A stretch of DNA of 6,090 nt from JBCCFX01 sp039029515 (GCA_039029515.1 JBCCFX010000222.1:1-6090); one strand, 5' to 3'. Counted from the first letter of the stretch, positions 1 to 6,090 are shown. The notes: generated by a model from the sequence alone, not told the origin. Translations and numbers: made by a program.

Positions 1-1042
1 CGACAAGACGTTTCCGTACCTTGCGATCACCATGCGCGATGAGTTCCCCGGCGTGTTCATCACGCGCACGCCGAGCGACCCGGAGTTCAATGGCGCAAAG
101 GTCCTCGGTCCGTTCACCTCGGTGTCCGCGCTTCGTGAGGCGATCCAACTCCTTCAGCGCGTCTTCAAGTACCGCACCTGCACATTGGATATCCGGTCGG
201 ATGATCCGAAGAACGCATACTTCCGGCCGTGTCTGCTGCACTCGATAAACCAATGCACAGCACCATGCGCCAACAAGATCACCCCTGACGAATACCGCAA
301 GGATGTGCAACGCTTCGCGCGGTTCCTGACATCCAAGCGCAGCGCCGTCACCCGTGAACTCACGCAGGAGATGGAGCAGGCATCAGCGGATCTTGAATTC
401 GAGCGCGCAGCTTCACTGCGTGACCAACTCCGCGCAATCGATCGTCTTGATGAGCGAGAAAAGCGATCGCTCGGTATCGAGACCGACTGGCAGCCTGAAG
501 TCACCAACTTCGCGCATGACCCCGCAGCGGGTCTGCGCTCGTTGCAACGCACGCTGGAACTCGATGAACCGATTCGCTGTATGGAAGCCATCGATATTGC
601 GCATCTTCAGGGCGACGAGACCGTGGGTTCCAAGGTGTGCTTCATCGATGGCCGGCCGTTCAAGGACGGCTATCGGCGCTACAAGATTCGCAGCGCGGAC
701 AACGATGACTACATGTCGATTCGCGAAGTCGTGAGTCGGCGCTATCGTGATGCGGGCATCGGCAACGAACTCTATCCGGATGTCATCCTCATCGATGGTG
801 GACTTGGTCAGTTGCACGCCGCGATGGAAGCGTTTGCGCAACTGGATATGCAGCCACCGATGGTGATCAGCCTCGCAAAGAAGGAAGAGTTGATCTACGT
901 GCAGGAACGCGGCGAGCCGATCCGGCTTGGTCGCGAGAACCTCGGGTTGAAACTCTGCCAGGCGATCCGCGATGAAGCGCACCGATTCGCGCAGCACTAC
1001 CATCACATCCTGCGGCGCAAGCGCGTCATTGATGACGATTGA
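1..1042 (+). CDS. uvrC: UvrABC excinuclease subunit C (partial, 5' end outside window)
   Basis: UvrC makes the two incisions flanking a DNA lesion in nucleotide excision repair, working with UvrB in the cytoplasm. The frame is open from base 2, so the start and most of the GIY-YIG nuclease lie upstream. Counting from the Met at base 32, four cysteines (50, 67, 75, 79) match the cysteine cluster of UvrC. A UVR helix that contacts UvrB spans about 110-142 (core LEFERAASLRDQ). The RNase H-type nuclease follows, with DIAH (Asp188), LIDGG (Asp255) and RDEAH (His317), so the Asp-Asp-His catalytic set is intact. Two parts are missing compared with E. coli UvrC: about 110 residues between UVR and nuclease, and the whole C-terminal double helix-hairpin-helix, since the protein ends some 19 residues after the catalytic His. 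Only 69 bp separate its stop from the convergent ftsH stop, so a frameshifted tail has no room. Identity is secure; the compact form is the oddity. Confidence 0.95.
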   Translation, partial: DKTFPYLAITMRDEFPGVFITRTPSDPEFNGAKVLGPFTSVSALREAIQLLQRVFKYRTCTLDIRSDDPKNAYFRPCLLHSINQCTAPCANKITPDEYRKDVQRFARFLTSKRSAVTRELTQEMEQASADLEFERAASLRDQLRAIDRLDEREKRSLGIETDWQPEVTNFAHDPAAGLRSLQRTLELDEPIRCMEAIDIAHLQGDETVGSKVCFIDGRPFKDGYRRYKIRSADNDDYMSIREVVSRRYRDAGIGNELYPDVILIDGGLGQLHAAMEAFAQLDMQPPMVISLAKKEELIYVQERGEPIRLGRENLGLKLCQAIRDEAHRFAQHYHHILRRKRVIDDD

Positions 1043-1054
1043 ACGCGCAGACGA

Positions 1055-1084
1055 CAACAGGCGTCGATTGCTCGACGCCTGTTG
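1055..1084. terminator. Perfect inverted repeat between convergent uvrC and ftsH, likely bidirectional terminator
   Basis: Two 13-base arms, CAACAGGCGTCGA and TCGACGCCTGTTG, are exact reverse complements around a 4-base TTGC loop. The hairpin starts 12 nt after the uvrC stop and ends 27 nt past the ftsH stop when read from the other side, which is where a terminator shared by two convergent genes would sit. No T-run follows on either strand, so it does not meet the classic intrinsic-terminator rule. It could instead protect mRNA 3' ends or act with Rho. The structure is seen directly; the role is inferred from position. Confidence 0.7.
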
Positions 1085-1111
1085 GTGAGTCTCTTGAAAT
1101 GAACGCGACCG

Positions 1112-3169
1112 TCACGCCGGGCTTGGCATCATGCCGCCGCTCGGTTCTTCGTCCGGACGGTCGTCCGTTGGGGTCGGCGTGGGCGCGGGCGGTGCTGACT
1201 TCGCGGCTTCTGCCTGCAGCAGTTCCGCGACGGTCGGCTTATCGAGCCGTTCGCCTTTCATCAGGCGGTCGATGTCGTCGCCGGTCAGCGTCTCGTACTT
1301 GAGCAGCGCTTCGGCGATGGCCACGACTTTCTCCCAATGCTCAGTGAGCATGCGCTTGGCATCGACGTAAGCATCGTCCGTCAGACGACGGACTTCCTCA
1401 TCGATGATCCGTGCGGTCTCATCGGAGTAGTCGCGTTCCGGGACATACGACTGTTGCGTATCCGAACCGGCGTAGTTCACGAAGCCGAGACGATCGCTCA
1501 TACCCCATTCGAGCACCATGTGACGCGCGTACTGGGTCGCCATCTGGATGTCCTGGCCGGCACCGGATGAGATGTCATCCGTTCGACGTTCTTCCGCGAT
1601 GCGACCGCCGCAAAGGACACGCATCGTCGCGAGCAGGTACTTTCGGCCGTACCCGTAGCGGTCCTTCTCAGGCAGACTGAACGTCGCACCGCCGAAGTTG
1701 CCGCGCGGGATGATCGTCACCTTGTGGATCGGATCTGATTCTTCCATCAACGCCTGCACGACCGCGTGACCCGCTTCGTGATACGCCGTGGCAATGCGTT
1801 CCTGTTCTTCGATCTTCCGGCTCTTGCGTGCGCGGCCGAAGCGCACCTTGTCGCGAGCTTCTTCAAGGTCCGCCATCTCGACGAAATCCTTGACGCCCAT
1901 CGTGGCGATGATCGCCGCTTCGTTGATGACCGCCGCGAGATCCGCGCCGGAGAACATCGGCGTGCCGCGAGCAAGGCGTTCGAGATCGACATCGGGACCG
2001 ATCTTCACCTTCTTTGAATGCACTTCGAGAATGGCGCGACGACCGACGATGTCCGGATACTGCACGTGCACCTGACGATCGAATCGGCCGGGGCGCGTGA
2101 GTGCTGGATCAAGCACGTCAGCGCGGTTGGTCGCAGCAATGACGATCACCTGATCGCTCGCTTCGAAACCATCCATCTCCACGAGGATCGCGTTCAGCGT
2201 TTGCTCGCGCTCATCGTGACCACCGGTGGTGAAGCCACCGCCGCGACGACGACCGACCGCGTCGATCTCATCGAGGAAGATGATGCACGGCGAGTTTTCC
2301 TTCGCCTGCTTGAACAGGTCGCGGACTCGGCTGGCGCCGACGCCGACGAACATCTCCACGAAGTCCGAGCCCGAGATGCTGAAGAACGGCACATCCGCTT
2401 CGCCGGCAATCGCCTTGGCGAGCAGCGTCTTGCCACAGCCGGGAGGGCCGATGAGCAGCACGCCGCGCGGAATGCGACCGCCGAGTCGCTGAAACTTCTT
2501 CGGATTCTTGAGGAACTCGACGATCTCGGTGAGTTCTTCCTTCGCTTCCTCAATGCCCGCGACATCGCCGAACTTGACGTTGACGCTGTCCTTCGAGGTG
2601 ATGCGATGGCGCGACTTGCCGAAGTTGCCGAGCATGCCGCCCGGTCCCGCACCTGCGGATCGCATGGATCGCGCGATGAAGTACCAGATCAGCAGAATGA
2701 TCAGGATGAACGGACCGAACGCGAGCAGGAACGAGATCCACAGCGACTGACCGGTCTGGTAGTCGGTGGCGATGCCCTCCATCGCGTTGAGTTCCTTGAT
2801 GAACCACTCGCGGTTGTCAGGATCGATCGTCGTATAGATGAGCGGCGGTCGACCGCCGGAGGACTCGAATCCTGTGGTGCCTTCGCGCAGTTGCGCCTGC
2901 ACACGATCGCTCTTCACCTGGACGACATTCTTTTCGTTGATCTTGCCGCCGGCGGGATCAATGTAGGCGACGAATTCGTCCCAGGTCTTGATCTCCGTAC
3001 CGCTCTTGGAGTTGTTGAGCACGACGAACAGCATGATGAGCAGGCCGATGATGATCATCCAGCTCATGAGGCCGCGGCTCAGCTTCACCGGCGGCGGTGC
3101 CTGAGGCGTCTTGCTCCCATCACCTTCGGGGCGCGGGTTCGAACCGTTTTGACGGGGATCGTCTGCCAT
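1112..3169 (-). CDS. ftsH: ATP-dependent zinc metalloprotease FtsH
   Basis: FtsH is a membrane-anchored hexameric AAA+ protease that extracts and degrades misfolded membrane proteins and some regulatory proteins. The 685 residues show the full layout. A charged, Pro-rich cytoplasmic leader (1-32) precedes the first membrane helix (about 34-52), a periplasmic domain (53-141) and a second membrane helix (about 143-167). The AAA module has Walker A GPPGCGKT (241-248), the FVG pore loop (274-276), Walker B IIFLDEID (296-303) and a second region of homology ending TRPGRFDR, with Arg359 and Arg362 as arginine fingers. The peptidase has HEAGH (464-468) and the third zinc ligand Asp540 in GAGQDIQ. 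The tail (about 654-685) is Ala/Pro-rich and then acidic. The ATG is firm: an in-frame TGA lies 33 nt upstream with no alternative start between. There is no good Shine-Dalgarno just before it. It is probably the last gene of an operon with the lptE-like gene. Confidence 0.98.
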   Translation of the reverse strand: MADDPRQNGSNPRPEGDGSKTPQAPPPVKLSRGLMSWMIIIGLLIMLFVVLNNSKSGTEIKTWDEFVAYIDPAGGKINEKNVVQVKSDRVQAQLREGTTGFESSGGRPPLIYTTIDPDNREWFIKELNAMEGIATDYQTGQSLWISFLLAFGPFILIILLIWYFIARSMRSAGAGPGGMLGNFGKSRHRITSKDSVNVKFGDVAGIEEAKEELTEIVEFLKNPKKFQRLGGRIPRGVLLIGPPGCGKTLLAKAIAGEADVPFFSISGSDFVEMFVGVGASRVRDLFKQAKENSPCIIFLDEIDAVGRRRGGGFTTGGHDEREQTLNAILVEMDGFEASDQVIVIAATNRADVLDPALTRPGRFDRQVHVQYPDIVGRRAILEVHSKKVKIGPDVDLERLARGTPMFSGADLAAVINEAAIIATMGVKDFVEMADLEEARDKVRFGRARKSRKIEEQERIATAYHEAGHAVVQALMEESDPIHKVTIIPRGNFGGATFSLPEKDRYGYGRKYLLATMRVLCGGRIAEERRTDDISSGAGQDIQMATQYARHMVLEWGMSDRLGFVNYAGSDTQQSYVPERDYSDETARIIDEEVRRLTDDAYVDAKRMLTEHWEKVVAIAEALLKYETLTGDDIDRLMKGERLDKPTVAELLQAEAAKSAPPAPTPTPTDDRPDEEPSGGMMPSPA

Positions 3170-3183
3170 CGGTGCTGTCTGGG

Positions 3184-3202
3184 TTCCGGACGGTGCCCGG
3201 AA
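3184..3202 (-). promoter_or_regulatory. Small hairpin in the ftsH leader
   Basis: On the - strand, TTCCGG and CCGGAA form a 6-bp stem around a 7-base loop, 14 nt before the ftsH ATG. A strong AAGGAG (plus positions 3210-3215) lies on the far side, 40 nt from the ATG, while the immediate upstream bases have no good ribosome-binding match. Folding the hairpin would bring the two closer, to roughly 21 nt, which is still longer than usual. A role in translation control is only a guess, since a 6-bp stem in GC-rich DNA can arise by chance. Confidence 0.3.
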
Positions 3203-3226
3203 TCAGACTCTCCTTACGATTGGTCC

Positions 3227-3739
3227 TTACCATTCGGACCGCATTTCGGACACGATGTCTCGTGCAAGCTGCTGCACGACGGCAAACTGCCCGATCTCGA
3301 CCGGTTCGCGAGAGGATGACGGCACAAATAAGGCTTGTCCCGTGTATTCCTCACGTGAAATGAGGGTATGTCCGTCGCGCAGGTCTTTCCACTCAAAGTC
3401 GATCGTCACCCGCAGAACACCCTCTTCACTCAATCCCGTATCGGTTGAGCGGGACAACCGCGTCAGTTCAACCTTCCGAATGGTGCCCGTCAGTGTTGTT
3501 TCTGTCCGACGTTCGTTCTCAATCCGGTATGGCGTCCGGCGTTGCACTTCCTTGATCAACGCATCCGTAAGCTCGAATTCGATGTCGCGCGTGAAGGTCC
3601 GATTATCAAAGATCGGTATCGCGATGGTCTGAATGTCATCTCGAAACGTCGACGTCGCGACGTAGCCCTCAGTCACGCTTCCCGCACAACCGACGAGCAG
3701 TGCTGCCACGAACACAACCGCGATCAGTGGCCGCATCAT
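3227..3739 (-). CDS. lptE: LptE-type LPS-assembly lipoprotein
   Basis: LptE is the outer-membrane lipoprotein that sits inside the LptD barrel and helps insert lipopolysaccharide into the outer leaflet. This 170-residue protein starts with a hydrophobic signal (about 4-17) and a lipobox LVGC, making Cys18 the predicted lipidated residue. After a Gly-Tyr pair (25-26) comes the block expected for the family: IAIPIFDNRTF (39-49), then EFELTDALIKEVQRRTPYRI (54-73), then a TLTGTI strand (82-87) and FEWKDLRDG (115-123). Length is close to the usual 160-200. The ATG overlaps the stop of the upstream TPR gene as ATGA, and AGGGAG (plus 3747-3752) lies 7 nt before it, so coupled translation is likely; a second ATG follows at once. 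The pairing with a BamD-like gene supports an outer-membrane role. Family identity rests on motif recall, so the symbol is probable, not proven. Confidence 0.82.
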   Translation of the reverse strand: MMRPLIAVVFVAALLVGCAGSVTEGYVATSTFRDDIQTIAIPIFDNRTFTRDIEFELTDALIKEVQRRTPYRIENERRTETTLTGTIRKVELTRLSRSTDTGLSEEGVLRVTIDFEWKDLRDGHTLISREEYTGQALFVPSSSREPVEIGQFAVVQQLARDIVSEMRSEW

Positions 3740-4863
3740 GGCGTTGCTCCCTGCGTCGTCGGAACGTCTCTGGGGGCGTCGGCTGACGTCGAGTCCAGCA
3801 GCACCGGTGCGAGGCCATACGGCTCGAACAGCTCAGATGGATACACGCCCGCCGCGGCAGCTTGCCTGCGGATCGAAGGCGGCAACCGGCGAAGCAGATC
3901 CGGCATCTTGTCCAGCGCAGCGCCGGTCGCAATGGACTGCGGGTGCTCGCGCACAAGCCGGCGAAGTGTGTACTCAGCCGTGATCGGGTCGCCTGTGCGG
4001 TCGTACCACCGTGCTGTCTCGAACAACTTCTGCGCGGTGGACTCTTCGATTCGCACCAGCAGCGCATCGGCTTCCGCGTCGACCGCGGGCTCGATCTGCT
4101 TCAGTTCGTTGATGCGCGTGCTTGCCTCGATCAACCCCGAAGGATCGAATTCCGGTCCCTTGAACGACGCGAGATGGGCGTAGATCAACCGGCGGCGCGC
4201 GACCGATGCCATCTCAGACATCGGATAGTTCAGCAGGAACAGGTCGTACGCATCAACCGCAAGCGACATCTGACGGGCACGGAAGTAGAAGTTCGCAAGC
4301 TCAAAGTGTGCTTCTTCACCGAGCCGGCTTTCCGGCAGGCGTTCCTGAATACGAATCATCAATTCCTGGGCTTCGGATCGCGCATCGACGACGCGAAATC
4401 CGAGCGCGCGACGCTTCTTGCCACGTGCGTAGTCCTTGGCAATGTCAAGCTCGCGCTCCAGCGCGGTGACGAACACGTCGGAGCCGGGATACAACCGCGC
4501 GATCGCTTCGTAATCAAAGAGCGCGGTGAACTCGTCGCCTCGCGCGTTATGGGCATCGCCGCGCAGCAGAAGTGCTTCAGGAAAAAGCGGATGTTGCGGG
4601 TATTGATCGATCCAGTCGTCCGCGAGGTCGATGGCTCGGCCGTACTGTTCATCAGCGAGCGCTTTCCACGCCTCGGCGAGCTCACCTTCAGGCGAATTCG
4701 GATCGACCGTCTCCTCGATCTTCCAGCGGTCGTCATCGCCGAGTCGAAATCGTTCCTGTGCCGTCGCAGGGAGGACGATCAGCAGGGCAACGACAAGGCC
4801 GAATGCGTGCATCAATCCTGTCGGTGCGGTCGTTGGACGGTGGTGGGCGGGTGTGCCGTTCAT
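3736..4863 (-). CDS. Secreted TPR protein, BamD-like outer-membrane assembly factor
   Basis: With the ATG at 4863 the product has 375 residues. A hydrophobic segment (GLVVALLIVL, 22-31) followed by PATA-Q gives a type I signal peptide cut near residue 35. The mature part is helical with TPR-like hairpins, each ending in a Tyr-Pro or His-Pro turn: about 60-93 (IDQYPQHP), 94-130 (ARLYPGSD), 182-218 (LLNYPMSE) and 265-311 (VREHPQSI). This spacing is that of BamD/YfiO and related periplasmic TPR proteins, which act as scaffolds for outer-membrane protein assembly. BamD proper is a lipoprotein, yet this protein has no lipobox and no cysteine after the signal. The start is uncertain. The ATG at 4812, just before the hydrophobic stretch, has AGGA nearby and would leave a shorter signal. 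The open frame also extends up to 5010, but that part is Arg/Ser-rich and would overlap the divergent gene. It overlaps lptE by 4 nt. The BamD assignment is moderate; a generic TPR role is possible. Confidence 0.8.
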   Translation of the reverse strand: MNGTPAHHRPTTAPTGLMHAFGLVVALLIVLPATAQERFRLGDDDRWKIEETVDPNSPEGELAEAWKALADEQYGRAIDLADDWIDQYPQHPLFPEALLLRGDAHNARGDEFTALFDYEAIARLYPGSDVFVTALERELDIAKDYARGKKRRALGFRVVDARSEAQELMIRIQERLPESRLGEEAHFELANFYFRARQMSLAVDAYDLFLLNYPMSEMASVARRRLIYAHLASFKGPEFDPSGLIEASTRINELKQIEPAVDAEADALLVRIEESTAQKLFETARWYDRTGDPITAEYTLRRLVREHPQSIATGAALDKMPDLLRRLPPSIRRQAAAAGVYPSELFEPYGLAPVLLDSTSADAPRDVPTTQGATP

Positions 4864-4870
4864 GTCGCAC

Positions 4871-4899
4871 AGGGTAGGCCGGCATGAGGCGGTCAGCAA
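4871..4899 (-). promoter_or_regulatory. Weak candidate promoter for the TPR-lptE-ftsH operon
   Basis: On the - strand TTGCTG (plus 4894-4899) and TACCCT (plus 4871-4876) are separated by exactly 17 bp, the standard sigma-70 spacing. Transcription would begin close to the ATG at 4863, giving either a nearly leaderless message or, with the internal ATG at 4812, a leader of about 50 nt. Each box matches its consensus at only three of six positions, so this is a placement by spacing and context and could easily be wrong. Confidence 0.22.
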
Positions 4900-4908
4900 T
4901 GGAGCGTC

Positions 4909-4957
4909 AGGCGTTGAACGGGGCGGTAAGATGCTCCGTCCGAACCGACGCCTTTTT
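4909..4957 (+). promoter_or_regulatory. Nested stem-loop followed by five Ts upstream of the isomerase gene (attenuator-like)
   Basis: On the + strand AGGCGTTG (4909-4916) pairs with CGACGCCT (4946-4953), eight pairs including one G-U. Inside it ACGGGGC (4918-4924) pairs with GCTCCGT (4933-4939), seven pairs including one G-U, around the loop GGTAAGAT. TTTTT (4953-4957) follows directly, with its first T shared with the outer stem. This resembles an intrinsic terminator placed 24 nt before the Shine-Dalgarno site of the isomerase gene. It could attenuate that gene, or block readthrough arriving from the left. No promoter was identified upstream on this strand, so whether it is transcribed is unknown. 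Confidence 0.4.
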
Positions 4958-4980
4958 CCGGATCCAGACCGCCAGCGTGC

Positions 4981-4988
4981 GGAGGAGG
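4981..4988 (+). promoter_or_regulatory. Strong ribosome-binding site fixing the GTG start of the isomerase gene
   Basis: GGAGGAGG lies 9 nt before the GTG at 4998. It is the best Shine-Dalgarno match in the window. It decides the start over the in-frame GTG at 4977, which would swallow the site, and the ATG at 5034, which would cut away the positively charged start of the signal peptide. Confidence 0.75.
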
Positions 4989-4997
4989 AATCGACTC

Positions 4998-6090
4998 GTG
5001 ATCTGCTCAACCCAACGAAAACTGTGCACGCTGATGGTGCTGTTGCTCGCGATCCTTGCTCCCGCCGTCCACGCCCAGATTGAGCCGGCCTCCGACAAGT
5101 GGAGTCCGGATGTGCGGAAGGCGATGCTGACGACGCCCGATGTGCTCAGCCGTGCGGTGCACCTGGAACTGCGCGACACTTGGCGCGCTGTCGTCACCCC
5201 GACGCTGCGCGATATCGTCGGAGATGACGCCCGCATTCAGGCGACGGTCTTCTCGCGCAACGCCGGCGAGGGCCGGAACTACGTGCTCTTCACGGCACGT
5301 GGCCAGACCGCCGAACGCTGCCGCGTTCCCGCGCACGGCGACACGAGCGCCCGGCGTCGACCCGTCATGAAGGTTGAGTACCAGATCTTCCTTCATCGCG
5401 ATGAGCTCGCTGCGGTCGATGGCGGCACCGTGTCCGAGACGCGTGATGATGGCAATGTCAGCACGATGAAGACATCGTTCGACGATCGCAGGATCTCTAT
5501 CGAAGTCAGTTCGACCGATGGCACCGCGAACGCCGAGAAGATCGGCGAGCGTCTGATGGGCCTGCTCGAAGGTCGCGGCATCAATCAGTTCCCGACCGAG
5601 GTTTCGATGGATCCGATCAAGCCGAGTGCGAACATGATTCAGGAGCCGGCGAAGCCTGCGCTGCCGCCAGTCGTCGCGATCGGCGAAGATGCCACGGATG
5701 AATTCGAATACGTGACGATGGAAACCACAGAAGGTTCGATCGTGCTGGCGCTGAACACGACGAAGGCGCCGGTGTCGGTCGCGAACTTCCTGTCGTACGT
5801 CGATGCGGAGTTCTACGACAACACGATCTTCCATCGGGTGATGTCGACGTTCATGATTCAGGGCGGCGGTTTCACCTCGCAATTGCAGCAGAAGTCCGAT
5901 GGCCTCCGGCCCGGCATTGATAACGAATGGCAGAACGGCCTGAAGCACGCGCGCGGTACGCTGGCGATGGCGCGAGTTGGCGGCAACCCACGATCCGCGA
6001 CGGCGCAGTTCTTTATCAACGTGGTCGACAACAGCATGCTGGATCGTCCGCAGTCAGATGGCGCAGGCTACGCGGTGTTCGGCAAGGTCG
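4998..6090 (+). CDS. Secreted cyclophilin-type peptidyl-prolyl cis-trans isomerase with unknown N-terminal region (partial, 3' end outside window)
   Basis: The frame opens at GTG 4998 and stays open to the window end, giving 364 visible residues. Residues 1-26 form a signal peptide: Arg-Lys at 7-8, a hydrophobic core to about 23, then VHA before Gln27, so the protein is exported. Residues 27-205 belong to no family I recognise. A Pro-rich linker (about 206-224) leads to a cyclophilin domain from about 237. Its hallmarks are FHRV (278-281), FMIQGGG (285-291), NEWQNG (309-314), RGTLAMAR (319-326), SATAQFFIN (333-341) and GYAVFGKV (357-364). Counterparts of the human CypA catalytic Arg55, Phe60, Gln63 and Phe113 are present (Arg280, Phe285, Gln288, Phe339). 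The Trp121 and His126 positions are Met347 and Tyr358; E. coli cyclophilins also depart from Trp and His there, so weak cyclosporin binding is expected. The likely role is speeding proline isomerisation during periplasmic protein folding. It diverges from the BamD-like/lptE operon. Confidence 0.93.
   Translation, partial: MICSTQRKLCTLMVLLLAILAPAVHAQIEPASDKWSPDVRKAMLTTPDVLSRAVHLELRDTWRAVVTPTLRDIVGDDARIQATVFSRNAGEGRNYVLFTARGQTAERCRVPAHGDTSARRRPVMKVEYQIFLHRDELAAVDGGTVSETRDDGNVSTMKTSFDDRRISIEVSSTDGTANAEKIGERLMGLLEGRGINQFPTEVSMDPIKPSANMIQEPAKPALPPVVAIGEDATDEFEYVTMETTEGSIVLALNTTKAPVSVANFLSYVDAEFYDNTIFHRVMSTFMIQGGGFTSQLQQKSDGLRPGIDNEWQNGLKHARGTLAMARVGGNPRSATAQFFINVVDNSMLDRPQSDGAGYAVFGKV

Noticed and set aside
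413..1057. Open frame of 214 codons on the - strand, antisense to uvrC
   Set aside because: It is opposite the UVR and nuclease motifs of uvrC, and has no domain and no ribosome-binding site that I could see.
1043..1111. Lost HhH tail of UvrC displaced by a frameshift
   Set aside because: Only 69 bp remain before the ftsH stop, far too short for the roughly 50-residue double HhH, and the hairpin occupies much of it.
3089..3206. Possible AUU-started leader peptide behind AAGGAG, overlapping the ftsH start out of frame
   Set aside because: AUU starts are rare, the roughly 27-codon product has no recognisable character, and nothing else supports its translation.
2018..3319. Open frame of 433 codons on the + strand, antisense to ftsH
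   Set aside because: It lies almost wholly opposite a certain ftsH gene. Its product is rich in Asp, Arg, Glu and His with no domain or signal, the usual product of the complement of GC-ending codons.
4864..5010. N-terminal extension of the TPR protein up to an ATG at 5010
   Set aside because: The extra 49 residues are Arg/Ser/Pro-rich, would place the signal peptide deep inside the protein, and overlap the start of the divergent isomerase gene.
5298..5367. Arg-rich, odd-looking stretch (residues 101-123) in the isomerase, suspected double frameshift
   Set aside because: Third-position GC is at least as good in the present frame as in the others. Two compensating shifts would be needed and no other frame gives a more convincing peptide. 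A sequence error cannot be excluded without homologues.
5007..5948. Open frame of 313 codons on the - strand, antisense to the isomerase gene
   Set aside because: The + strand encodes clear cyclophilin motifs and a signal peptide behind a strong ribosome-binding site. The antisense product is Arg/His/Asp-rich without recognisable features.

Overview
The window is GC-rich and densely coding. It holds two complete genes whose starts are firm, one complete gene whose start is uncertain, and two genes cut by the window edges. Protein features suggest a diderm bacterium. The FtsH sequence, the LptE-type lipoprotein and the weak use of Shine-Dalgarno sites fit a Planctomycetota-like organism, possibly Phycisphaerae. 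That placement is an impression from protein character and was not tested by any search. No mobile element, CRISPR array, tRNA or rRNA was seen, and no stretch over 300 bases lacks a gene.

Left part (1-1111): the 3' portion of uvrC on the + strand. It encodes the Cys cluster, UVR helix and RNase H-type nuclease, but the gene stops right after the nuclease domain with no helix-hairpin-helix tail. It faces ftsH, and a 69-bp gap between the two stop codons holds a perfect 13-bp inverted repeat, probably the shared transcription end.

Middle (1112-4863, all on the - strand, transcribed right to left): a secreted TPR protein resembling BamD, an LptE-type lipoprotein overlapping it by 4 nt (ATGA), and, after a 57-nt gap, the membrane protease ftsH. 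The three form a likely operon for outer-membrane assembly plus inner-membrane quality control.

Right part (4864-6090): a 134-bp divergent spacer with a stem-loop followed by five Ts, then a + strand gene starting at a GTG behind a strong GGAGGAGG site. It encodes a secreted cyclophilin-type peptidyl-prolyl isomerase with a roughly 200-residue N-terminal region that I do not recognise. The gene runs off the window.

Taken together, the centre and right of the window look like an envelope-biogenesis neighbourhood: a periplasmic folding catalyst diverging from a BamD-like/LptE/FtsH operon. I do not see a clearly new defence or mobile system. The most unusual items are the pared-down UvrC, the unknown N-terminal region of the isomerase, the BamD-like protein without a lipid anchor, and the structured leaders before the isomerase gene and ftsH.
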